64,000 nt of DNA, from contig JBCCBB010000006.1 in assembly GCA_039814545.1 (NCBI GenBank), positions 4,256 to 68,255 of the forward strand. The letters run 5' to 3'. Position 1 is the first letter of the stretch. Each line of letters begins with the position of its first letter. Origin of the DNA: CALBPI01 sp039814545 (GTDB taxonomy: Bacteria; Pseudomonadota; Gammaproteobacteria; Steroidobacterales; Woeseiaceae). Below, piece after piece: positions 18,401 through 25,181 of this stretch. Below the pieces are notes generated by a model. That model was not told where the DNA came from. It saw only the letters and a list, made by a program, of their open reading frames with translations, and did not search any database. Position numbers and translations under genes: made by a program.

Positions 18401-18804
18401 TCGTCATCGCCAAGCAGTCGCGCCCCGAAGAGGCCACGGCACTCGCGGAGCGCATTCGCTCGCGCATCGAAAGCCGCGCATTCGACATCGGCGATGGCCA
18501 GACGGCGCGCACGACCTGCTCGGTCGGCTTCGTCGCCTACCCGATGTTCGAAGGCCAGGCCGAAGACGCCAACCTCGACAACGTGCTCAACATTGCCGAC
18601 TCGCTCATGTACGAAGCGAAGAAGCAGCGTAACTCGTGGGTCGGCATGCTGGCCCCCGATGAGGCGGTGACGAGCGCCAACTTTGATCATGACTCGATCG
18701 AGTCCACCTCGATCCTGTTCCGCGCACGTCGTGCGCACAACCTCACCCGGCACAATCCGGACGCTGTACCTTCGCGGGCTCCTCGCCTGCAGGTCGTTCG
18801 ATAA
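15481..18804 (+). CDS. Double beta-propeller (Reg_prop)-Y_Y_Y-GGDEF diguanylate cyclase
   Basis: This is a 1107-residue membrane protein. ATG 15481 has AAGGGG upstream and gives a signal sequence ending PAQAS. I count 14 propeller blades of the Reg_prop type, each with D-x-x-G-x-L-W-V-G-T-x-G-G-L (the first is DRDGMMWFGTEDGL), enough for two seven-bladed propellers. A Y_Y_Y domain follows (LEGFDKEWIDLGNRRRVTY), then a single transmembrane helix (WAYLGYGLLALNLALGLYF), a coiled coil and a GGDEF domain. The signature R-W-G-G-D-E-F is intact, and an R-R-S-D motif five residues before it is a canonical inhibitory site. It should sense an extracytoplasmic ligand and make cyclic-di-GMP. The same architecture with a histidine kinase is well known in polysaccharide regulation. 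Confidence 0.88.
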   Translation: MKSTRLSLVGMCIAGLLMAATALQPAQASAAKAGLSHPMLFQHISNDQGLSQSNVTSIHQDRDGMMWFGTEDGLNRFDGYTFEQFKRERGNPNALPNDFIWDIVEDAKGDLWLATNGGGLVRYDRTNDRFVSFGHDANDPSSISANIVRRLAFDPQGNLWVATRGGGLDRFDTASETFRRYRLSGDAQAADQLFALHVDRAGRLWVGGDHGLTRINIETEQMVSYAHDAEAAGSLTRGSVRAILEDHLGNLWVGTYGGGLSKLPAGDDQFVTLRHNAADAKTLTGDRIQTLFEDKSQRIWVGTTSGLNLLNPIDNTLVRYTNIPAEMTSLSDNNITTMFEDRSGLIWFGTKTRGINTWNPRTWGFGFEPAHEMTASAERAPVVTSFVEDTRGRLWVGTFGDGLNALDRSNDTLTRYFTGADGGQAIPGNHVMSLLRDREGAVWVGTLRNGITRVDADANVIDTLRHNPDDAGSLAANGIMSLYEDRAGRVWVGTFGGGVSRYDRRTGQFTNYATGASGLESNRITAFAEDPSGRMWVGTDAGGLSLYDPATDSFHTYRHDPDVVGTLADDSVYDIAVDADGTVWVGTRGGGLDRVVGETRTPAAITFANLSEVDGLGNDTIYGVEFASGGWLWLSTNYGITQYHPESGEMRKLHRRDGLQGEEFNFGAHYRSESGELFFGGTNGYNAFFPEQIARNSIAPLIALTGFFHGNDPKKENVPLDEDGNVSLDWKNNDVGFEFAALDFTSPQNNLYQFKLEGFDKEWIDLGNRRRVTYTDLSAGRYLLRVRAANADGAWNEAGFTVPIAVAAAPWATWWAYLGYGLLALNLALGLYFSHRRRLAREAAYSRRLEHEVQARTTKLADNNKELHVLNKKLQESSLSDPLTGLRNRRFVFEEVSRDLEVIQRRFENDRNGVDTEDAADLVFMMIDLDHFKPINDTYGHAAGDKMLLELRDLLLDTCRRSDFVVRWGGDEFVVIAKQSRPEEATALAERIRSRIESRAFDIGDGQTARTTCSVGFVAYPMFEGQAEDANLDNVLNIADSLMYEAKKQRNSWVGMLAPDEAVTSANFDHDSIESTSILFRARRAHNLTRHNPDAVPSRAPRLQVVR

Positions 18805-18816
18805 GGGGGCCGGACG

Positions 18817-20832
18817 ATGAAGACTGCAAAGCAAAATACGCTCCTGGCGCTTGGCATTGCCGGTGTGCTGGGCATCATGAACACGGTTTCCGCACCGACG
18901 ATAGATCTGTCGAGGGTGACTGGGGCCCAGATCGATGATTCGCGAGACATGGCCGTTATGCCGATCACGGCAGTCGCAGCGCATGCGGGGTCGACGTCGC
19001 TGTCCATCAGCGTCGAGCAGGACCCGGTTGCGTACGCGACCGCGCTGGAGCGTGAGCACAACGCTGCTACTGCGTTGGTCGCCGAAAAGCGCGCGGCGCA
19101 GCGTTCATTGCGCGATGAACGTAGCGAGCACGCTGGGCGAGACGCCCAGGTTGATCCCGCGTCAAAGATGAGCGGTCGCCTGGCGGCACTCGCAGCAACA
19201 GGTGGCAACGCGCCCGTTGAGGTCGTCGTTAGCTACGCTGATCACCCCGAGCTGTTCGATGACGCGCGTGTCGCCGAGCTTGGCGGTGAGATCTTGCGCA
19301 GCTACAACAACCTGGATGTGCGTGCCATTCGCCTGCCTGCCGGCAGCCTCAACGAGCTCGCGCTCGAAGCGCGCGTTGACCGTCTGTCGCTCGATGCCCC
19401 AGTAATGTCTGTATCTGAGTCCGCACGCATTGCCGCCAACGTGCCCGAGGGCGCGCAGGCCAATGCCGTCTGGGAAGGCGCCGGTGTCGGTGTTGCGATC
19501 ATAGATTCTGGCGTTGCCACACACAGCGTGCTGGCTGATACGGCGGTGCAGTTCGACTTCACGGGTGGGCAGTATCCTGTACCGGTGGTGATCAATGGCG
19601 TCGTTGTCGTGCCAAACAGCGTGCCGCGCGCCGATAAATTCGGTCATGGCACGCACGTGGCAGGCATTGTTGCGGGCGCGGGCGCGGACAGCGCCGGCGA
19701 ATTCCAAGGCACGTCGATGCAGGCCCCGCTACTCGCGATGCGGGTGCTCGATGACAAGGGTGCGGGCAGCATGTCTGATGTCATGGCTGCACTCGACTGG
19801 CTGGTGAGCTACGGGCACTACTACAACATTCGCGTTGTTAACCTGTCACTGGGTAAGACGGTCAGTGAATCTAATGCCACGGACCCGCTCGTACTGGCTG
19901 CTGAAGCGCTTTGGGACTCCGGCGTTGTCGTCCTTGCTGCTGCTGGTAACGATGGCCACAACGGCAATTTCACGATCAACAGCCCCGGTAATTCGCGCAA
20001 GATCATTACCGTGGGCTCGCTCACGGACGGTGGTACGGGCAACGACGTAGACGATGACTACGTCTCGACGTTTTCCTCGCGCGGTCCGACGGTCGGCGAC
20101 CTTGTGCTCAAGCCTGATCTCGTGGCGCCCGGCAACAAGATTGTCGCGGCGATTCCCGGCGACTCCGTTCTGAAGAACCTGCTGCCGCAGCGCAATGGTG
20201 TCTGCAGCATGGCCACATGTTCGGGCCTATACCTCGAGCTCTCGGGCACGAGCATGGCAACCCCGATGGTCGCTGCAGCCGCTGCGCGCATGCTGGCCAA
20301 GGACCCGACGTTGAGCCCCGACACAATCAAGGCTCGTCTCATGCGCTCGGCACGCAAGGTCGACGGAGAGCCGACATCGTATGGCGCTGGTGTGCTGGAT
20401 GTGGAGGCCGCGCTGAATGAAACGGGATCTGTGCCAGGCCTCGCGCTCTCACCCGTGATGATTCGCGATGAATCCGGTAACGGCATCCTCGTGGAAGACA
20501 CGGGCGGTCTCTGGGGCGACTCGCAGTGGGCCGCCGGCTACCTGTATTACTCAGGCTTCAACTGGTCCCAGGCTGATGGCGCGACGACGAGCAACGCGCT
20601 GAGCGGCATCTCGTCGACTGGGTTCATGTGGTCGGACGAAGTCGGAGCCAACGGTTTCCTCTGGTCGGACGAGGGTGTTTGGGCCAACGGTTTCCTCTGG
20701 TCTGACGAGGGTACAGGCGAGAATGTCTGGGCCCGCGGTTTCCTCTGGTCCGACGAGGCCGGTGGAACGGGCGCACGCAGCCTGCTCGATACGGACTGGG
20801 ATTCTTACGGCTCGCTCTCCGACGACCCCTAA
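18817..20832 (+). CDS. S8 (subtilisin-like) serine protease with C-terminal GFxWSDE repeats
   Basis: This 671-residue protein starts 12 bases after the cyclase stop, with an AAGGGGG ribosome site, so the two are probably one operon. The N-terminal hydrophobic segment is a likely signal peptide. An I9-type propeptide-like region (VEVVVSYADHPELFDD) precedes the catalytic domain. The catalytic triad is visible: Asp230 in V-A-I-I-D-S-G, His277 in F-G-H-G-T-H-V-A-G and Ser479 in G-T-S-M-A-T-P. The last ~100 residues contain five Gly-Phe-x-Trp-Ser copies starting at residues 580, 602, 613, 625 and 641, four of them reading GF(M/L)WSDE. It is expected to be secreted. A terminator follows at 20857. 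Confidence 0.9.
   Translation: MKTAKQNTLLALGIAGVLGIMNTVSAPTIDLSRVTGAQIDDSRDMAVMPITAVAAHAGSTSLSISVEQDPVAYATALEREHNAATALVAEKRAAQRSLRDERSEHAGRDAQVDPASKMSGRLAALAATGGNAPVEVVVSYADHPELFDDARVAELGGEILRSYNNLDVRAIRLPAGSLNELALEARVDRLSLDAPVMSVSESARIAANVPEGAQANAVWEGAGVGVAIIDSGVATHSVLADTAVQFDFTGGQYPVPVVINGVVVVPNSVPRADKFGHGTHVAGIVAGAGADSAGEFQGTSMQAPLLAMRVLDDKGAGSMSDVMAALDWLVSYGHYYNIRVVNLSLGKTVSESNATDPLVLAAEALWDSGVVVLAAAGNDGHNGNFTINSPGNSRKIITVGSLTDGGTGNDVDDDYVSTFSSRGPTVGDLVLKPDLVAPGNKIVAAIPGDSVLKNLLPQRNGVCSMATCSGLYLELSGTSMATPMVAAAAARMLAKDPTLSPDTIKARLMRSARKVDGEPTSYGAGVLDVEAALNETGSVPGLALSPVMIRDESGNGILVEDTGGLWGDSQWAAGYLYYSGFNWSQADGATTSNALSGISSTGFMWSDEVGANGFLWSDEGVWANGFLWSDEGTGENVWARGFLWSDEAGGTGARSLLDTDWDSYGSLSDDP
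20554..20757 (+). repeat. In-frame GFxWSDE repeats in the protease tail
   Basis: Five in-frame copies of the heptad Gly-Phe-x-Trp-Ser-(Asp/Gln)-(Glu/Ala) begin at 20554, 20620, 20653, 20689 and 20737. Spacing is 66, 33, 36 and 48 bases. The DNA is diverged between copies (ggtttcctctggtcggacgag in two of them with few changes), so the protein sequence seems under selection. The first copy (GFNWSQA) is the most divergent. Confidence 0.85.
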
Positions 20833-20856
20833 GCAGAGAAAATAAGAAACGAAAAT

Positions 20857-20889
20857 GGCCCCGCAGGCGCTTGCCCGCGGGGCCTTTTT
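20857..20889. terminator. Rho-independent terminator after the protease gene
   Basis: The perfect 8-bp stem GGCCCCGC / GCGGGGCC spans 20857-20884 and is followed by TTTTT. On the opposite strand the hairpin is followed by ATTTTCGTTTC, so it can serve both the protease transcript and the converging pyrophosphatase transcript. Confidence 0.88.
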
Positions 20890-20901
20890 CATGGTCGGGT
20901 C

Positions 20902-21537
20902 TTAAGCGTCGTCGACAGCGCGCTTGGCGTCACCGAAATGATCGGCGTAGTCGGCGATTGAGGCCTCGATGACCTTGAGCGCGTGGTCGCGACCGTAAGG
21001 CTCGACGCCCGTGACAGGTTGCGACTGCCCGGGCTTCATCTTGTAGGTCAGGAAGTAATGACGGATGCGCTCGATCGTAATCGTCGGCAGGTCATGAATG
21101 TCGCGAATGTGACCGTGCACAAAATCGCCGTCGAGAATTGCGACGATCTTGTCATCGGCCTCGCCGCCATCAACCATTTGTAGGCCGCCCACGACCCAGG
21201 CGTTGAGCGTGATCTCGGCGCGGTTTATGGGGCGTTCACTGAGTACACAGATATCGATCGGGTCGCCATCGCCGCGCGTCGAGCGCGGACTGAGCGCCGA
21301 TACGCGTTCCGCGCAGAAGGTCTGCGGAATGAAACCGTAGAGGCAGGGCATCTGTGCCGTCGTACGCTGCGGCCGATCGACGTGGATGAAGCCCGTCGAC
21401 TTGTCGATCTCGTACTTCACGTGGTCGAACGGCGTCATTTCGACGAACACATTGACGTGTTCGGGCGCATGCTCACCAGGCGACAAACCGTGCCACGGGT
21501 GTGGACGGTGAAATGCGTAGCCCGCCTTGTCGGTCAC
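20902..21537 (-). CDS. ppa: Inorganic pyrophosphatase, family I
   Basis: This is a 211-residue enzyme hydrolysing pyrophosphate to phosphate in the cytoplasm. The family I metal-binding signature is present as R-G-D-G-D-P-I-D-I-C-V, with further motifs YGFIPQTFC, DDKIVAILDGD and the Y-K segment near LTYKMKPG. Its ATG overlaps the stop of the ATP sulfurylase gene by ATGA (21534-21537), so translation is coupled. ATP sulfurylase releases pyrophosphate and its equilibrium is unfavourable, so having the pyrophosphatase in the same transcript is functionally logical. The protein is longer than the ~175-residue E. coli type. Confidence 0.92.
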   Translation of the reverse strand: MTDKAGYAFHRPHPWHGLSPGEHAPEHVNVFVEMTPFDHVKYEIDKSTGFIHVDRPQRTTAQMPCLYGFIPQTFCAERVSALSPRSTRGDGDPIDICVLSERPINRAEITLNAWVVGGLQMVDGGEADDKIVAILDGDFVHGHIRDIHDLPTITIERIRHYFLTYKMKPGQSQPVTGVEPYGRDHALKVIEASIADYADHFGDAKRAVDDA

Positions 21538-23246
21538 TTGATATACCCCAGCTTTTCGAGCTTGATGAGCACGCGATGGGCCGCGAGGTCCGGCGTGAGC
21601 TTGGCCGTGTCGATAGCAAGCTCAGGCGTTTCCGGCGCCTCGTAGGGGTCATCAATGCCCGTGAAGCCCTTGATGATACCCGCCCGGGCCTTGGCATACA
21701 GGCCCTTGCGGTCGCGTGCCTCACAGACTTCGATGGGCGTGGCCACATGGATTTCGATGAAGCCACCCAAGGGTGAAATCACCTCGCGCACTTGCTTGCG
21801 CGTCTGGGCATACGGCGCAATGGGCGCACAAATGGCGATGCCGCCGTTCTTGGTGATCTCACTGGCCACGAAACCGATGCGCTGGATGTTGAGGTCGCGG
21901 TGTTCCTTGGAGAAGCCGAGCTCGCTCGAGAGGTTCTTGCGCACGATGTCGCCGTCGAGCAGCGTCACGGGGCGCGAGCCGTCCTCTAGCAGCTTGGTCA
22001 TGAGCGCGTTGGCCACGGTCGACTTGCCCGAGCCGGAGAGGCCCGTGAAGAATATCGTGAAGCCCTGCTTGTTCCTGGGCGGGTAGGCCTGGCGCAGCTC
22101 TTCCACCACCTTGGGGTAAGAGAACCACTCAGGAATGTCGAGACCCTCGGCGAGCCGACGTCGAAACTCCGTGCCCGACAGCGTGAGCACCGTGTCGGAC
22201 GGGTCGGTCGCGTCAGCGGGCACGTATTCGGCCTTGTTCTGCACGTAGACCATCATTTTGAAGGGCACCATCGTGATGTCCATCTCGGCCTCGTGCTCGC
22301 GGTAGAGTTCCTGCGCGTCGTAGGGACCGTAGAACGGGTTGCCGTCTTTATCATTGCCCGGGCCTGCGTGGTCGCGGCCGACGATGAAGTGCGTGCAGCC
22401 GTAGTTCTTGCGGATCAGCGCGTGCCAGATTGCTTCGCGCGGGCCGGCCATGCGCATGGCGAGGTTGAGCAGGCTCAGTGTTGTCGTCTGGTCGGGGTAC
22501 TGCTCGAGCACGTGCTCGTAGCAGCGCACGCGCGTGAAGTGGTCAATGTCGCCCGGCTTGGTCATGCCCACGACGGGCTGGATCAGCAGGTTGGCTTCGA
22601 CTTCGGCCGCAGCACGGAACGTGATTTCCTGGTGCGCGCGGTGCAGCGGGTTGCGCGTCTGGAAGGCCACGACCTTGCGCCAGCCGAGCTTGCGGAATCT
22701 GCCCCGCAGCTCCGAGGGCGTGTCGCGCAGCAGCTTGAAGTCGTAGTAGGTCGGCGGTTCGATTCCGCGCACGGTGCCGCCCACGTAGACGGGGCCCGCC
22801 TGGTGCATGAGGTAGCTCACGCCCGGGTGGGTGTCGTCGGTGGTGCCAAACACGGTCTGGGCCTCGAAGGCCTTGTCGGGCGTCCAGATGTCGCTGACTT
22901 CGATCACGGCCAGCATGACGCCCTCGGCGTCGCGCAGTGCGACGGTGTCGCCCGCGTTGATCGTGGCCGCGAAGTCTTCGCTGACATCAAGCGTAATCGG
23001 CATCGGCCAGAGCACGCCGCTTGAGAGCCGCATGTCGGCGCACACGCTGTCGTAGTCGGCCTTGCCCAGGAAGCCTTCAAGCGGCGAAAACGCACCGCAC
23101 ATGAGGAGATCGAGGTCGCAGACCTGGCGCGCGGTGAGATCCCACGAGGGCAGGTCGCGCGAGCGTTCGCGCATGGCGTCCGCCTCGTGTTCCGGCAGGT
23201 AGAGTTCCTTGAGTTGGCCGCCGTGCGGCTCTTTGAATGCGCCCAT
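21534..23246 (-). CDS. Bifunctional ATP sulfurylase/APS kinase
   Basis: This is a 570-residue fusion. The start chosen is ATG 23246, because the longer frame from 23309 would run into the regulator gene. The N-terminal ~390 residues are a Sat-type sulfate adenylyltransferase: Q-T-R-N-P-L-H-R-A-H, GRDHAGPGNDK and LSGTEFRRRL are present. The C-terminal ~190 residues are an APS kinase with P-loop G-L-S-G-S-G-K-S-T, D-G-D-I-V-R-K-N-L and KGLYAKARAG. The protein makes APS and then PAPS from sulfate and two ATP. Sat-type fusions occur in several bacterial groups instead of CysD/CysN. It lies 37 bases after the TetR gene and is coupled to ppa. Confidence 0.93.
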   Translation of the reverse strand: MGAFKEPHGGQLKELYLPEHEADAMRERSRDLPSWDLTARQVCDLDLLMCGAFSPLEGFLGKADYDSVCADMRLSSGVLWPMPITLDVSEDFAATINAGDTVALRDAEGVMLAVIEVSDIWTPDKAFEAQTVFGTTDDTHPGVSYLMHQAGPVYVGGTVRGIEPPTYYDFKLLRDTPSELRGRFRKLGWRKVVAFQTRNPLHRAHQEITFRAAAEVEANLLIQPVVGMTKPGDIDHFTRVRCYEHVLEQYPDQTTTLSLLNLAMRMAGPREAIWHALIRKNYGCTHFIVGRDHAGPGNDKDGNPFYGPYDAQELYREHEAEMDITMVPFKMMVYVQNKAEYVPADATDPSDTVLTLSGTEFRRRLAEGLDIPEWFSYPKVVEELRQAYPPRNKQGFTIFFTGLSGSGKSTVANALMTKLLEDGSRPVTLLDGDIVRKNLSSELGFSKEHRDLNIQRIGFVASEITKNGGIAICAPIAPYAQTRKQVREVISPLGGFIEIHVATPIEVCEARDRKGLYAKARAGIIKGFTGIDDPYEAPETPELAIDTAKLTPDLAAHRVLIKLEKLGYIK

Positions 23247-23283
23247 GTCTGGTGCCTTTATGTTTTGAAATGAGGAGGACGGG

Positions 23284-23886
23284 TCAGGCGACAGCCTGGA
23301 CCACGCCACGGAGAATGAGGTCTGCGCACTGCTGTGCGAGAACCGTGGTGTCGAGGGTGTCGTCGCGGACGATGAGATCGCCCCAGGCGTTGCCGATGCC
23401 GATCACCGTTAGTGCGGCGAAATGGCTATCGAGGTCGGCGCGCAGCTCGCCTTTTTCGACGGCGCGCGCGAACAGGGCTTCGAGCGTCTTGCGGTAGCCG
23501 CTGCCGCGGGCGTGCAACTCGGTGCGGGCCGACTCGGGCAGGTAGAGCCGCTCGTCGTTGTAGACCTTCATGGCGTCGCGTCGCTCGCGAAACGCCGACA
23601 GGTGCGACTGGAACACGGCCAGCAGTCGAACGGCGAACGGCAGTGCCATAGCCGCGATGCCGTCGATCCGGCTCACGTAGTCTTCAATGCCGTAGGCGCA
23701 GACCTCTTCGAGTGCCTGCTGCTTGGACTTAAAGTAGTAGTAGAGGCTGCCCTGTTTGATGCCGAGGCGCTCGGCGATCGCCGTCGTGCTGGCGCCGTGG
23801 TAGCCGTGCTCAGCAAAGACGGCAGCCGCCGCCTCAAGGGCGGCGCGCTTTTTCTGGTTGTAGCGGGGCTGCTTGCGGTCGGCCAT
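23284..23886 (-). CDS. TetR family transcriptional regulator
   Basis: This 200-residue regulator has an N-terminal helix-turn-helix at residues ~20-60: A-A-A-V-F-A-E-H-G-Y-H-G-A-S-T-T-A-I-A followed by LGIKQGSLYYYFKSK. This is the classic TetR signature. The C-terminal ligand domain is divergent, so the inducer cannot be named. It lies upstream of and in the same direction as the sulfate genes, and downstream of the flavoprotein gene. The gap to that flavoprotein holds good palindromes that may be its operators. Control of sulfur genes is possible but unproven. Confidence 0.88.
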   Translation of the reverse strand: MADRKQPRYNQKKRAALEAAAAVFAEHGYHGASTTAIAERLGIKQGSLYYYFKSKQQALEEVCAYGIEDYVSRIDGIAAMALPFAVRLLAVFQSHLSAFRERRDAMKVYNDERLYLPESARTELHARGSGYRKTLEALFARAVEKGELRADLDSHFAALTVIGIGNAWGDLIVRDDTLDTTVLAQQCADLILRGVVQAVA

Positions 23887-23914
23887 GACGGACGCTCAGT
23901 CGTCGGATGGCCAG

Positions 23915-23936
23915 AATTCTATGAATCTATAGAATT
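23915..23936. promoter_or_regulatory. Perfect palindrome upstream of tetR, candidate operator
   Basis: AATTCTAT-N6-ATAGAATT is a perfect 8+8 inverted repeat 29 bases upstream of the TetR start codon, in an AT-rich stretch. The octamer CTATAGAA recurs at 24012-24019. TetR regulators usually bind palindromes near their own promoter, so this is the best candidate for autoregulation. Confidence 0.5.
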
Positions 23937-23981
23937 AATGCAAGTGAAAACGAGGTTATCGCGTCGATTAATTCCCAATCA

Positions 23982-23995
23982 GTGACTTAGGTCAC
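23982..23995. promoter_or_regulatory. GTGAC-TTAG-GTCAC palindrome
   Basis: A perfect 5+5 inverted repeat with a 4-base spacer lies in the 146-base gap between the flavoprotein stop and the regulator start. It is distinct in sequence from the 23915 palindrome and may bind a different factor. No function can be assigned. Confidence 0.3.
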
Positions 23996-24032
23996 AAGAA
24001 GATCGGTAATCCTATAGAAAATAGACCGCAAA

Positions 24033-25064
24033 TCACTCCGCGGCGTCGCTGACGCCCAGCCGCTCGTGCATGACCGGGCTCGTTGTCGTGTACTGCAGGT
24101 GCACCTTCTTGCCGGGTTCGAGCCGTGCCTTGATGGCAAACGCCGCGAGCGCCGCCTCGTGGAAGCCCGACAGGATGAGCTTCTTCTTGCCAGGGTAGAA
24201 GTTGATGTCGCCGATGGCATAGATGCCCGGCGTAGAGGTCTCGAACTTCTCGGTGTCGACATTGATCGTCTTGCGATTGATGTCGAGTCCCCAGTCGGCG
24301 ATCGGGCCGAGCTTGGGCGCGAGACCGAAGAACACCATGGCGTGGTCGGCGTCGATCGTGCTCTCGTTGCCTTCCTTGTCGACGATGGTCACGGATTCGA
24401 GCGTACCGTCGGTGCCGTGAAAGGCCTTGGCCTTCGTGTTCTCGTAGAGGTCCATCTCACCTGCGGCCACGAGCGCGCGCATCTTGTCGACGGACGCGTC
24501 GACGGCCCGGTACTCGTCGCGGCGGTGGATGAGCGTGATGTGCTCGGCGATGGGCTGCAGTGCCAATACCCAGTCGAGCGCCGAGTCGCCACCACCGAAG
24601 ATGACGAGCTTCTTGCCCGCATATTGCTCGGGGTTTCGCACGCGGTAGACGATGCCCGTGCCCTCGTAGTCAGCAGCATCGGCTGCCCGGATCTGTCGTG
24701 GCTGGAACGAGCCGACGCCGGCCGCGATGATCACAGCGCTGGCCTCAAACTCGACGCCCTTAAAGGTCTTCAGATAGAAACCGTCACCGCGGGGCTCGAG
24801 CTCGGTCACCTCGTCGCCCAGGTGCAGCTCGGCGCCGAAGGGCTCGATCTGCTGGAGCAGGTTGTCCGTGAGCTCCTGGCCCGTGCACACGGGCACGGCC
24901 GGGATGTCGTAGATGGGCTTGTCGGGGTAGAGCTCCGTGCACTGGCCGCCGGGCTGCGCAATCGAGTCCACGACGTGTGCCTTGAGGCCCAGCAGGCCAA
25001 GCTCGAATACCTGGAACAGGCCGCACGGGCCCGCGCCGACGATGACGACGTCTGTCTTGATCAA
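24033..25064 (-). CDS. Ferredoxin-NADP reductase, thioredoxin-reductase-like type
   Basis: This 343-residue flavoprotein starts at TTG 25064; no in-frame ATG is available nearby. The FAD motif VVIVGAGPCGLFQVFELG (residues 6-23) is followed by PGGQCTELYPDKPIYDIPA. An NADPH site G-G-G-D-S-A-L-D-W and C-terminal YAIGDINFYPGKKKLI complete it. The redox CxxC of thioredoxin reductase is missing, which with the length identifies the YumC-type ferredoxin/flavodoxin reductase. It transfers electrons between NADPH and ferredoxin. The neighbouring sulfur genes need reductant, but co-function is only suggestive. Confidence 0.85.
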   Translation of the reverse strand: MIKTDVVIVGAGPCGLFQVFELGLLGLKAHVVDSIAQPGGQCTELYPDKPIYDIPAVPVCTGQELTDNLLQQIEPFGAELHLGDEVTELEPRGDGFYLKTFKGVEFEASAVIIAAGVGSFQPRQIRAADAADYEGTGIVYRVRNPEQYAGKKLVIFGGGDSALDWVLALQPIAEHITLIHRRDEYRAVDASVDKMRALVAAGEMDLYENTKAKAFHGTDGTLESVTIVDKEGNESTIDADHAMVFFGLAPKLGPIADWGLDINRKTINVDTEKFETSTPGIYAIGDINFYPGKKKLILSGFHEAALAAFAIKARLEPGKKVHLQYTTTSPVMHERLGVSDAAE

Positions 25065-25181
25065 GGGTCTTGCCTTCGCATTGGAGGAACCCGCTGATTA
25101 TATCGAACCGGCCGGCGTGCCGCGCCGCAAGGCGCTACCATGTGGGGATTCGACACACCGCCGCGACAAGGACCCGCCACC

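Noticed and set aside
20551..20892. Reverse-strand open frame across the protease repeat region
   Set aside because: It mirrors the repeat codons of the protease, has no ribosome site and no similarity to a known family.
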